Positions 11,401 through 22,021 of a stretch of DNA of 33,304 nucleotides are shown here, piece by piece (the first letter of the stretch is position 1; every line of letters starts with the position of its first letter). The position numbers and the translations under genes are program-made. This DNA is from Chlamydomonas sphaeroides (taxonomy: Eukaryota; Chlorophyta; Chlorophyceae; Chlamydomonadales; Chlamydomonadaceae): assembly GCA_001662425.1 (NCBI GenBank), contig BDDC01000015.1, positions 162,020 to 195,323 on the forward strand. Reading direction: 5' to 3'. The notes under the pieces are model-generated. The model saw only the letters and a list, made by a program, of their open reading frames with translations, was not told where the DNA came from and searched no databases.

Positions 11401-12212
11401 CAGCGTCAGTCCAGCCTCAGCAGCAGCTTCCGTTCCCTCCCCCTCCCCCCCTGCACGTTGGCGCCCTGTGTTGCCCTCCCTCCACCACCAGTTCGGCCGG
11501 AGCCCTGGTCCCCGTCTACATGCTTTCGCCGCCAAGGGAAACCCGTCGCAACCGTCTCAGCATCCAGTCGTCACCGCGTCCATGTACCATTCATAAGAAG
11601 TCGCCCGCCACCTTTCACAGCCCGCCGTCGCACGACCGCTCATCGCCTCTAGCTCAGCGTCCAGGACTCTCGCACTACACGACATCCGCCATCGTGCCTG
11701 CTGACGTCCCCCTCATCTCACCTGCAACACCACAACCGCAATACCACGCGACCCGTCCATCCGCAACTTGCCCATCCGCACGCGCATGATGACGCTCGTG
11801 GCTCGCTGTGGCGTGTGTCATCGTGCTCGGTCGTGGAGTGGAGGCTGAAGCTTCTATTGCTGGGGGCGGCTCGCCCTGGGCTGGCGTTGTTGGCTTCTGT
11901 CATCAGTGCTGTCTTTTGGGCTGCTTGTGGTCTGTCAGCTAGTGGAGGATGTGTCGGCCCCCCTGGCAGTGTCACAGCAGCAGAGGCGCACAGCAACAGC
12001 TTTCCACTCCCGCACCCACACCTGCGCATGCTATCCAGCTTGTCCTACATTATGGGTTACGTTTCGGACTACAAGTTGGGCATGGTCTTCGATTACTGGC
12101 TCCTTCCGTATCTACGTATTGCTCGGCGTTCGTCTTGGTTGTATGGGGTGGTCTATTTATACTGGCTACGTGTCAGCCTGCAGCATCAGTGACAGCGGGT
12201 TGGGCTTGGGTC

Positions 12213-12220
12213 TATATATA
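12213..12220 (+). promoter_or_regulatory. TATA-like octamer
   Basis: The sequence tatatata stands alone in GC-rich DNA about 90 bases upstream of an intron-like structure and 590 bases upstream of a TGTAA. It could be a core promoter for the possible spliced transcript described next. No ATG follows in the first 400 bases after the expected start site, so the transcript, if real, may be noncoding. Confidence 0.25.
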
Positions 12221-12306
12221 GCCCGCATGCGCCGTCCCGCTCGGTGGACGGGCATTGCCGGCTGCCTCTTATCCTCCGCCCCTTCCTACCTCCATACCCC
12301 CCGCAG

Positions 12307-12814
12307 GGTCTGGACGTGCCGTTGGAGCCTCAGGTTGGCGTGCTGGAGCACGGTCGTCCGGGGGCGGGGCGTCGCGCTGGCGACGCGCCGCTGTTGTCCT
12401 GGGAGCTCAAGTGGCGTCGCGCTGGCGGCGCCCGCTGCATCGCCTTCCGGTGCGGCTTCGTGGTGGCACCAACGGCTCACTGCTGCGTCGCCATCCCGGG
12501 CTGGTCGCCGCCGCCGGTGAGCGCTGTGGGATTTGCTTTGTCCGGGTGGGACTTGCTCTGTCCGGGTCGTCAGCTTCGGGACGCCACCAACCAACCGACC
12601 GTCGCTCTGTGTTTACCCCGCAGGTCTGCCTCGGTGGTGGCACTTGCTGCACCGAAGGTGTCATGGCAGCGCTTTCGAGTTGCGCTGAAGCTTTGGGCTG
12701 ACGCTTGGGCGGCGGCTTGGTGGCGGGTTTGGTTGGACAAAGGGAGAGGCGGAGGATGAAGAGCTTTTTCCTGTGTCGGTGTAGGTTTACTCAGGAAGGG
12801 AAGGACTGTTGTAA
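12307..12814 (+). ncRNA. Possible spliced plus-strand transcript with TGTAA end
   Basis: An acceptor-like ccccccgcag ends at 12306. An exon-like block runs 12307-12516 and ends at a good donor (GTGAGC at 12517). A pyrimidine-rich acceptor, tttaccccgcag, ends at 12623, and a second block follows. Read through in frame, the blocks give 70 codons plus 25 codons and a TGA at 12699-12701; TGTAA follows at 12810-12814. The predicted peptide (contains RCIAFRCGFVVAP and CLGGGTCCTEG) matches nothing I know, and no upstream exon with an ATG was found. It could be the 3' end of a gene, a spliced noncoding RNA, or chance. Confidence 0.2.
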
Positions 12815-12829
12815 CGTGGCATCGAGGCT

Positions 12830-13714
12830 AACTGCCACCTTCTGGCTTTACCGTATTCGAGCGTGTAATTGTGCTAACAGACAACCGCATGGCTGGGATC
12901 GCGATCGTCAGTCTGTATCTTCCCAGCCTTTGTTATGCCCTGCCCGCTCAGAAAGCTCTAGCTTCTCATAAAGCTGTGATGGTGTGTGCCCCAGCTCTCA
13001 CCACACGCCAGCGTCAATACGCTGGCCACACAGTACACCGCGGCTTCACGTTGGGTCTTAAGTGAAAGCCTCAAGGCGTTCCATCCCACCTTGATCTAGA
13101 TACACACGGCCCCTCCTGCACCACCCGTTCAGGCGCTCCGACGACAGGGTGCGTCTGTTGAATCCTTGCACGTGGTCCCTCATTGCAACCTGGCAGGCGT
13201 GCTCCCTCGAACCTCGTGTCATCCGGTAACCCCCTGCCTTACGTTAGCACGGCAGAAGCGCATCGAAAGTGGCACATATCGACAGGGCAGCGCTGACGCT
13301 TTATCGACATCGCAGCCGCTGCCCAGCCAGCCGCGCCCTCCGACAGGGTCCGACCTCGCCGCCGAAAGAGCAAAACCGCGAAACCGCTACACTCCCGCTT
13401 GCCATCGTAACCGGGCCCCGGACTGCAACCTGGTGCCGCAGCTCTCGGCGGCAACGGACTTTGCCGCGCGCGGCCACCACCACCAGCGGCGCCGACATCG
13501 CCTCGATCAGAACCCGGGCCCGGCCCGACCACCACCACGGGCTATGGCTCTGCTGGCGCCGACCCCAACTGCCGCGGCCGAGGCCCGAGCGACCGCGTCT
13601 GCCGGGATCGCTGCGGCCTGCTGCCGCGCCGTGCCGGCCCGTCGATGCCACAGCGCCCGTGGCGGCTCCCATGCCGCCTTGCGTTTCCGCGCAAGACATG
13701 ACCCGCCCCTCGGC
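12830..13714. other. Intergenic and 3' flank of the LSMT-like gene
   Basis: This contains the presumed 3' UTR of the minus-strand LSMT-like gene, whose stop is at 13715-13717. No ttaca (minus-strand TGTAA) occurs within about 1 kb of that stop, so the poly(A) signal is a variant or lies elsewhere. A plus-strand TGTAA occurs near 12866. Open frames here on both strands are unconvincing. Confidence 0.5.
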
Positions 13715-16700
13715 TTAGGCGATGCCGTCCTTGAAGAAGCTGTCGTACGTTGTGCGCCCCTCTGCAAGCAGGGCGTGCCGGCGGCAGGGCAGCATCAAGA
13801 CTCCGCCGCGTTCGCGCCGGCCGCGTGCCGCCCGCAGTCCAGCCCCCACAACCTGACACCACCCCTTCCAACCCTTCGACCCGCCCCGGCCGCCCGCCCG
13901 CCCCGCCGCACCGTCATCCACCAGGCCCAGCCGCCGCAGCCGGCGCTCCTGATAGTAGACCAGGCGCTTGAGCTGCGTGGCCTTGCGGTCCTCAAAGTAG
14001 CGAGCCACGGCGTCCAGCGCCTCCTTCTCACCCAGCCGGATCTGCGGGCACGCACGACGCCAGGCGGCGCGGCACCCACCTCAGCTCACGCCGCCCAGCG
14101 GAGAGCGGCCTACCGCCGCTGCGCTATCGCGCCCATGCAAGGGCCTGCTACACGGCCGCGCCCCGCTAACCCGCACCTGCAGCGCGATCTCCGCGCGGCT
14201 GCCCTGCGCATGCTTGGCGGCGCGCAGGTCAGCCAGGTCGGCGTCGAGGGAGGTGGGGTAGCCCGCCAGCGCGGCGCGCGCGCCGCCAGCCAGCAGCGAG
14301 CAGACGTCGGCCTCGTTAGTCTCCGACACCTGATGCGGCAGAGCGCGCAGCGGAGGGGAGCCAGGAGGGAGGCGGGGAGGAGAGGTGGTGCTGCCGAACA
14401 GGCGAGGGGCTGCGCGAGGGACGGCGCAGGCATTGAGCTGTGACATGGCCAGCACCTGGTGCCAGCGGCGTCAAGCCGTGACCTTGTGCTGCGGGCGCGG
14501 CGCGGCGCCGTCAGGCCGCCGCTGCTGCTGCTCACCGGCTCCTGCATGAAGCTCCACACCTCCGCCCGGAAGATGGACTCGAGCAGGAAAGCGTCCATGG
14601 CTACGGCAGGGGCGGCGTGGGGAGGGGCGGGCGCGTTGTGTGGAGGTTGGGGTGCGGCGGGGTGCGATGGGGAGCGCGGGCGCATCGCGGGTAAAAGTCT
14701 GGGGTCTTGAGGGCATGGACGGTCGAGGTTGAGGCCAGGAGCACCGCGAGAGCAGTGCACACGCCTCTCAGGCTGCGCCGCTGCCGCAAAGCCCGGCCCC
14801 GCTGCGCCGCTGCCGCGGGGGAGCAGCTGCCCCGCCCCGCCCCGCACCCCGCGCACCCTTGATCTGGTGCAGGCGCAGGAACGCCATCATCTCGGGCCCT
14901 GGTTGCTCGTCTGGCGTCAGGTTGGTGGTCATAGATGGCTGCAGCCCGGCGCCCTGCGGTGGTGGTAGCGGCGGACGGCGTGAGGGCAGCGAGTGGCGGC
15001 GCCGTTCACTCCCTGGGCGGCAGCATCTGTCGCCGCCCGACCCCGGCCCCGCACATCACGGAGCCGCGCTCCCTGCCGTAGCCCTGCGTACCTCGAGGAT
15101 GTCCAGCTTGTCGTCGCAGAAGCGGTCGGCCTCGGTGATGGACATCTTCATGCTGTAGCCGGGCTGCAAGCGAGGGGCGGCGAGCAGGTGCCGTACACAC
15201 GTGTCGCCTGGCGGCTGGGCAACAGCTGCATCGTCGGCATGTGAAGCGCCGCGCCGCGGTCCCCCTTCCCTACTCTCGCCGGCCTCGCCCCGTGGCCCAC
15301 GCCAGCACGGCGGCGAGTGCGTCTGACACACGACGGCCCACCCAGCCCCATGCGCTCCCCGCACCTTGGGGCTGGCGGTGTCCAGGACTCCGTGGTCCAA
15401 CAGCACCGGGCCGTCCAGCTTGCCTGGCCCGAAGTCCATGCCCAGGGCCTCGCCCTTGCGGATGGGCCTGCGGATGGCCGGCGAGGGCCGGCACGTGGGC
15501 CGTTGGGGGTTGGTTGCGGGGCTGCAGCCACGCCCTGCTGCGCCCCAAGAGCCCACGTGGGCCCTGGCTCTGGCCCACGTCTGGCTGAGCCCCGGGGCTC
15601 AGCGCCTTCCACGCCGCGGCCCTCACCGTGCCGCCTCCACGACCAGGACCTGGCCCCGCCCGAACAGGCCGGCGGAGCGCAGCGAGAGCTTGGCGTTCGC
15701 GGAGCGGCGGTGGGTGACCTGCGCACGGGGGCCAAGCGCGGGGAGGCACGGGGGCTCGCCACGGCGCAGCGCGGAGGACGTGCGTGCCGGGCCGGACGAA
15801 CACCCGCGACACCTGGGTGCCGGCACGCAGCGGCCGCGGTGCCGCGGTCGGACCCGCTAAATTGTGCCGTACGTGTCGTACATGTCCGTACCAGGTCAGC
15901 CACGGGCGCCAGAGCGATCTTGTCGCCCTCCAGGGGGGCGTGGCTGAGGATGGGTGAGAGCAGGGCGCGATGCGGGTGAACAGCAGGGGCTGGGCGCAAG
16001 GCGGCAAGCCCCCACGCCGCATGCCTTTGGCGGGCGCGGGGTGCACAGCCGCAGCTGCTGACTCGCACGCCCTGCCGTGCGCCGGCGAGACTGGTGCCCG
16101 AGGAGCCGCATCGCTGGTCTCGCTCGGGCACCGACACCCAGGCAACAGGGCTTGGGGCTCAGGTGCCTCGTGGCCTGCACCAGGGGCCGTTGCGCCTCGC
16201 GCCTGCGGCTATCGCCGCTCGCCAGAGCCCCGGCGGCCGCACCTGCGGCACCGCACGGCGGCCACGGCCCACAGGAAGTTTTCCATGCTGTAAACTGCCG
16301 GGGGGAAGGCTGCGGGGTTGGATGCGAACAGGGTCGACTGCAGCTGCGAGTAGATGGAGCGGAAGAAGGTCCTGCGGCGTGTGGGTTGGCACGGCAGCCA
16401 GCGTGTCAACCGTCACCGACAGCCCCCAATACGCCGGTGCTTCCCGCAGCCGGTGCGTGTCGCCTGTTGCCGTCTACGCGGCGACCCACATGTAGCCGCT
16501 GAGCGTCTGCAGCACTTGCGTGCCCTGCAGCTCACGCAGCTCCGCGTCGCTCCACAGCAGCGGCGTGCCCAGGTCCTCGGGCAGGGACGCCGCGTACGCC
16601 GCAAACTCCGATTTTGAGCTGCCGAAGCGATCGGCCGCGAGCTGCAGCGCCAGCTGCAGCCACGGCTCTACACCGGCATCTGCCGCAAGCTTTCCGATGC

Positions 16701-17007
16701 TAGCCTTCTTGACGGTCTCCGGCGAAATCCATGCCGCGTCAGGCACAGAAACGAGCACCTCGCCCGTTTGCACGTCGGAGGTGGCTGTGAGGATGGGCGC
16801 GTCGGTGAGGATGTCCCTCGCGACGGTCGCGCGCTCCATCTTGGCGCCCAGTTTGACAGCCCAAGCGACAGCGGCATCCACCGACGACGCTGTGACGGCC
16901 GACGCGGCCTGGGCTACGACTCGCGGAGAAGCTCGCTTGCCGGCCGCTGAACGACGCGAGCTAGTTGCCGCCCGCCCATGGGTGGGATACCTCAGGGATT
17001 GCTGCAT
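13715..17007 (-). CDS. SET-domain protein, Rubisco LSMT-like lysine methyltransferase family
   Basis: Eleven exons (minus, 5' to 3'): 17007-16490, 16371-16243, 15943-15892, 15718-15627, 15467-15365, 15163-15092, 14938-14857, 14600-14536, 14329-14177, 14041-13912, 13761-13715; 480 aa, all phases join, ATG start, TAA stop. The first 40 residues are Arg/Ser/Ala-rich, like a chloroplast transit peptide. The SET core spans about 70-295: SDVQTGEVLVSVPDAAW, SGYMTFFRSIYSQL, ENFLWAVAAVRCRSH, LEGDKIALAPVADLVTH, ANAKLSL. The rest is the family's substrate-binding helical domain: ADRFCDDKLDILE, DAFLLESIFRAEVW, ARAALAGYP, RLGEKEALDAVARYFEDR, LVYYQERRLRRLGLVDD. Members methylate lysines on Rubisco large subunit, plastid aldolases and other proteins. 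Two positions are unusual: the family NH motif reads T235-H236 and the catalytic Tyr of LDYG is H289 (LLDHG). Family membership is secure; substrate and activity are not. Confidence 0.88.
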
Positions 17008-17440
17008 CGTGAAATCGCTGCCAATATCGGCTTGTGGTTGCGACGGATGGGATGGTAAGTCGTGAACCCGGCGAACCTGGCGCAGGCCAGTTGAGAGTCA
17101 GAACGAATTGTATGTAATATAGCTATGGTGGCCTTGCACGCGCGATCGGACACTGACCGCTAGACCTACAATCGCGGGCACAGCTTGGGGGAGGGGCAAG
17201 ACGGGTAGGCACGGGGGCTCTGTCCCACTGCCCCACCCCTGTCCCGCATACCTCCTCAAGATGGCTCCCCGCCATCCTCCGTATTTAGCTGATGCTGTCA
17301 GCGAAGAGTGCTGGGTAGCCCAACACGTCCGGCTTTCCCCGCTTCCGCTCCCGTCGATGCTCCGGTGTCTGCCGCTGTATCTGCCGCAATGGCGTCGGCG
17401 TCACACAGAGACATAATTAATCATAAGCTAGAACGAATGA
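17008..17440. other. Intergenic: promoter side of LSMT-like gene and 3' flank of HAD gene
   Basis: This lies upstream of the LSMT-like ATG. Around 17099-17125 is an AT-rich island in otherwise GC-rich DNA (agaacgaattg, tatgtaatatagc). It resembles, and partly mirrors, the AT-rich element at 17420-17450. No core promoter element can be named and no gene is seen. Confidence 0.5.
17423..17436. repeat. Copy of dispersed AT-rich element ataagctagaacga
   Basis: Fourteen bases, ataagctagaacga, occur here and twice at 29895-29927, with further partial flanking similarity (aatgat blocks and a TGTAA within about 20 bases on the minus strand in both places). Here the element lies in the presumed 3' UTR of the HAD gene. 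Confidence 0.7.
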
Positions 17441-17445
17441 TAATA

Positions 17446-17450
17446 TTACA
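17446..17450 (-). promoter_or_regulatory. TGTAA poly(A) signal of the HAD gene
   Basis: The plus strand reads ttaca, the first minus-strand TGTAA downstream of the HAD-gene stop at 18342-18344. It implies a 3' UTR of about 0.9 kb, long but normal for this group of algae. The assignment is by motif and order only. Confidence 0.45.
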
Positions 17451-18341
17451 GCCGTGCGGCCAGCGGCATCAAGAGTGCCAGGTCGCGCTGGCCCATGCGC
17501 CAGCACACACGCCTTCCAACATGGACCCACCCCCCACGGCTCCGCGCACGCGCACACAGGTGCCAACGCATCATGCTCGACTCTCACTTGCGCACTCAGC
17601 TCTCGAAGCGGATACCCGTCCGATACCGCGCATGCAGGTCACACGGATCCAAGTCACCTACACAGTGTTGCAGACAGAAGCCACAATTAGACTCATCCCT
17701 GTTTACCTACCCGCTCGCCGCGTCAGCCACACATCGCCAGCAGCCAAGGCGGCTGTCTGTCGCAGCGGAGCGCCGCCAGCGGTTTAAGCGTCAGCCGCAG
17801 GGGCCGCTTGCGCGCAGTGCGCGATCCCCCAACCACACACATGCATACAGTGCACCACCTAAGCTCGCCTCGGGCAGCCAGCGGCAGCTGCGGGCCTACG
17901 CAGCACGCAGGTGCCGCCCCGTAGCGCGAGCATGCGCAGACTCCGCGCACCGCAACACACATGCCCAAACTCGCATGAGCACCCAGCAGGAGAAGGCACG
18001 CCACCCTGTAATTTCGCCACCCGATCAGGCGCACAGCCGGCCCCCGGCCCCTGCCGCCGCACTGAAGGGTCCATGTCGCCGGCAGGAGGCCCCAGGCCCG
18101 GATCGCGCCCGCCATGCTCCTGGCAGCAGGTCCGCCAGCGGTCGAGTAGCTCTGCTCTGGGACATGGCTGTAGCGCCAGGCCAACAGCAAGCCATCCCCA
18201 GGCAACGCGCCCACTATCAAGCCACCTTCCTGATTCCAAACGGCCGTCTCAGGAGCCCCGCCCGGCGCGAGGGGCCATGCCGCTAGCCCCGCCGCCGCCG
18301 CCGCCGCCGCGCGGCCACGACCCTCTTCGCCGCCCCGCGGC

Positions 18342-21107
18342 TCATGCGCTCCCAGCAGAGGGCGCCGCCTGCCCCGCCTCCGCCTGCGCCTCCGCCAGCA
18401 CCGCGAGCTGCTCCTCCACCTCGTGCCAGTCCCGCACCACCGTGATCAGGTCGCCGTTGGTGATGCTGCAGGAAAGCGGCCAGGCACAGGAAAAGGGGCC
18501 AGCGGCATCGTGGGTCCAGGGCTCAGGGCGGGGGCGGCGCCCGAAGCGCAGCGGCCGCACGCTACCACACGCGCACATCGCAGGCCGGCAAGCACGGGCC
18601 TCGACTGCTGGCTGCGGTGCAGGGCTCTGTGCCGGAGCCCTGGGGTCCCCGCTACCGTCCATGGAGCAGGCACGCCAGCAGCCCTTCCGCCTCTTCTCGG
18701 CCCACCCCCTCCGCACCTGGCGTCCCGCAGCTTGCTCCAGGGGTAACCCCCCTGCCAGTCGTACAGCAGCACCCGGATGCCGGCCGCCGCGCACTCCACC
18801 GCGTAGCTGGGGTTGTCGTCGATCAGCACCTGCGCGCCAATGGTCCTGCGCGAGGTGGGGTGGGTGAGGTGTGGGGAAGGGCGCGTCAGCAGCAGCAGGG
18901 GCGCGGGCGGCATGGGCAGCAGGATGAGGATTGAGACATGGGCGAGAAGCGCCGCTGGCGGGTCTTTTAACGAGCGGTTGCAGCCAGCACCAGCCGCCGG
19001 GCCTCCCAGCAGCCCCCGCGTCCCCCCACCTCCTACACGGACCTGCCGACCCCGCCGGGCGCCCGGCGCCCGCACAGCTCCCTCTGCTCCCTCCCCGCGC
19101 CGTTTCCTCACCTGCAAATGTCGCTCTTCTTGCGGCTGGTGCCCTCCAGTGCGAAGTGGTTCCCAAAGTACACCTCCTGTGTTCACCCAACAGAGGCGGC
19201 GGCAGGAGCGGTCTCTGGTCAACGTCTCAGCCGCTGCCCAAGCCGCATCGCACCGGCTGGCGCGCGCCCAGTTGATGGGCATGTTGGTCCCCAACAACCG
19301 GCCCCGGCCGGCCTATGACATCGTTCCCCGCATCCCGAAACCCCAAGCCAGCCCGCCACAGCCCACTGACTAGGTGCGCTCCCCAGCCGAAGGCTCGGGT
19401 CCGGTGACATCGTAGCACCCCTACCGCTGACCCCGCCCTCCTGCCACACTGTCCTACATACCTACCAATGCCGCCCCTCCGTCGCCTGCGCCCCCCCATC
19501 TCTCGGCAGCGCCCGACCCCACCTGGAACAGGCCCCCGTAGTGGCGGTCCAGCCACTCCAGCGTCACGTCCTGGATCACGTGCTGCCGGCTGGTCACAAC
19601 CACGAGCTCGTAGCGCGCCTCGGCCAGCCGCGTCAGCGTTTCCAGCGCACCTGTGAGTGTGGGGACAGTGCGGGGCCCCGGCAATACCACGAGGGAAGGG
19701 AAGGGCTAAGCGCGATGCCGGGACGGAGGGCGCGCCGCTCCAACCCGGGAGGGTACGGCCGCCGCCGGGCCACCGCCCGATCGCTGCCGTCAGCGGGTAC
19801 ATGCTGGGGCGTCCCTCGCCCGGCGACACAGCGCAGCTCTGCGCCTGCAGCTCTGTGCCCGCAGCTCTGCGCCGGCAGCTCTGTGCCCGCAGCTCTGTGC
19901 CCGCAGCTCTGCGCCTGCAGCTCTGTGCCCGCAGCTCTGCCGCTGTGGCTGCGGCTGTGGCGGGCACCCACCGGGAATGACCGGGATGCCGTCCTGGAAG
20001 TGCTGGCTCTGAAAGAATTCGTGCACAATGTGGTTGGAGCGCTCCTGGCTGCAGTTCCAGATCTGGGCGTGGAGAGGGGGCGGGGCGGAGGCAGGTCGCT
20101 CGCATCACGCATCGCGGGGTTGGCGAGGGTGCCGCGCATCCGAACAAGGTGCCGTCCGCCTACCGCACGACCGGAGCAGCCCCCGCGCCTAGGGTGCAGG
20201 CTCAGTAGCTGGCATCAGGGGTACCCCGACGTCGCCTGGCCCTATTCGCCCCGTGTCAACGTGCGTATTCGCTACAGCACAACGCGTGCAGCCATCACCA
20301 TCTCTTACCTTGGCGAACTCGTAGATCCAGTAATCCCGCACGTCGTACTCCATGCCGTACCGGTCCTTGCAGAACTGGTTGAGCGCGAACACGAAGCGGC
20401 CGAGCACTGCGATAGGCAGCATGAGGAGCGGCGGAGGGCAGGGAGCCTTGTGCGGACAGCGCATGGCAGCGAGAACTCGCAGAGCTGTTGCAGCAGGAGC
20501 CGTTGGTGGGGCCCCCAAAATGCGGCGCCGCGCCCAGGGCTGCGCGGAGCCCCGTTCGCCTGTGGATGTCGGGCCCTGTTGCGGCAGTGCTGACGGCTGG
20601 GACCCTGGACGCCCATAGGCAGCGTGAAGAAGCGCGCGTGAAGGCGGTTTTGCTGTGCGGCGGGGCCTTGCGGGGAGTTGGGCTGTTCCTGGGCCCTGTC
20701 CGGCGATGCCTCGCCCCTAGCAGGGGCAGCGGCAGCGCCCACCGGCGCTGCTGAGGCTATTGCATGCGGGCAGGCTGTGGCGGCTCACCTTCATCCACGT
20801 CCACGGCCACGCGGAGCCGGGAGCCCTTGGCTGTTGTGGTCAGGGACGGGCGTTCCGTGCCCGACGTGGACACTATAGAGCTGTTGGCTGTTGAGCCCGA
20901 GCTCCAAGCACGAACATCGGTTGTCCTTCGTCGGCCAGCGCTCGAAGCACCGGCCAGGCGAGTTCCGGTAGACGCCGAATGAGCGGCGCAGAGGCGGCGC
21001 GCGAGCGGCCACCGCGAGGCCGCAAGAGGGCATTGCGAGTAGTAGCTATCAAGGAGCAGGGAGCCCCGAGCCGCCCCGCGGTGGAGGCCTAGCAGGCTCG
21101 GGGCCAT
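18342..21107 (-). CDS. HAD-superfamily phosphatase, NT5C-like, with organelle-type leader
   Basis: Seven exons (minus, 5' to 3'): 21107-20789, 20406-20309, 20062-19972, 19650-19523, 19176-19112, 18845-18717, 18465-18342; 317 aa, TGA stop, every phase joins. The ATG at 21107 is the first after an in-frame stop. Residues 1-95 are Arg/Ser/Ala-rich and probably a mitochondrial or plastid targeting sequence. All HAD motifs are present: motif I VAVDVDEVLG with nucleophile D103 and acid/base D105 (codon 107 split by intron 1); motif II VVVTS, T189; motif III SRKKSDICR, K228 or K229; motif IV LIDDNP, D243 and D244. A helical cap lies between motifs I and II (ALNQFCKDRYGMEY, YWIYEFAKIWNCS, HEFFQSQHF). 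This layout matches a conserved plant/algal family related to 5'(3')-deoxyribonucleotidases whose substrate is not established as far as I know. Activity as a small-metabolite phosphatase is inferred; a nucleotide substrate is only a guess. Confidence 0.87.
19834..19945. repeat. 14-bp minisatellite, eight copies, in HAD intron 3
   Basis: Eight tandem 14-base units start at 19834, 19848, 19862, 19876, 19890, 19904, 19918 and 19932. Each begins cagctct and ends in gcgcctg, gtgcccg, gcgccgg or gccgctg. The two main variants are interspersed, which suggests copy-number change by unequal exchange. The array ends 26 bases before the splice donor of exon 3 (exon low end 19972). A 14-base period rules out coding, in line with its intronic position. 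Confidence 0.9.
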
Positions 21108-22021
21108 TCGCGCTGTTGCAGCCGAAAGCTGCGCGACTTCTCCTGCTGCGCGCCACGCGCCCGTCAGGTAGGTGCTCGACTGACGAAGAAGGGCCGAGAG
21201 CGCCGTCGCGTCAAACACCGAGGAGTGCTGCTTTGATAGCAGCAGCTGCTAGGCGTTCTTGCAGAAGGAGAAAAAAATATGTTGCAAACCACTCTAAAGC
21301 TCTAAAATGCAGCGCGTCGGTGAACGGTCGCCCAGGCAACATGAAAATTCGATTGCGTCGCTGGTGAGCCACGCCGTCTCCCGCTGAACTCACGCTCCCT
21401 CATTGGCGGACTGCTATACGCTGATGCCTGTTGTGTCCGTGGAGGTGCTGAGCAAGGCTGACAAACCCTTGTCTCGACTGCACAGAGTTTCCTGTTTTGC
21501 TAGACATTCAGTTGAACACCATGTCATGGTGAATGTAACACAAAATTCAGGCGTCAGAAAACTCGAACACGCTGCTGGGCGCGTGTGTGCTTGCGGAGGA
21601 CCCGCCCGACCCCAGTTACCGTTCCAGACCTCGTGGCACTGCCCCGACCCAGCAATGTCGCACGCTGGAAGTCTACATCGTGGAAGCATACGTTCGCACG
21701 CCACTTGCAGCAGCCCCCACCCCTGCCCCATGGCGAAAGTCGCACGTCGCTTTCCAGCCGTTGCGATGGCCCCACCGCGATACAGGAGGCCTGCCATCGA
21801 GCAGACCCCTCACCCGTTCAGCCGAGATGGTGGCGCCCACGAGACACATGCTTGGCAGCGGCACCCACCATTAGAAGCCCTTTCTTCCACAGCCAGCGAA
21901 GCAGCTCCCCAGTCCCCATCGAACCACGGCTGCATGTGCCCCCAGCTCATCACCATGACCCGTACACGTGCGCGCTCCTCTCCCCTCCAGCCAGCCGGCC
22001 AGCCAGGCAGCCAGATAGGCA
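21108..22021. other. Intergenic: HAD promoter side and 3' flank of AP2 gene
   Basis: About 0.9 kb between the AP2 stop (22022-22024) and the HAD start. The part at 21240-21560 is AT-richer than its surroundings (aaaaaaatatg near 21270, tgtaacacaaaattc near 21535). No minus-strand TGTAA is present, so the AP2 transcript must use a variant poly(A) signal. No gene is supported. Confidence 0.5.

Noticed and set aside
10756..11652. 298-codon plus-strand frame
   Set aside because: The DNA is strongly C-rich, so stop triplets are rare by composition. The product is Pro/Ser/Arg/Ala-rich with no motif.
13166..14443. 425-codon plus-strand frame
   Set aside because: It overlaps exons 9-11 of the well-supported LSMT-like gene on the opposite strand and has no domain signature.
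19834..19945. Possible CRISPR-like array
   Set aside because: The units are directly adjacent 14-mers with no spacers, inside a eukaryotic intron: a minisatellite.
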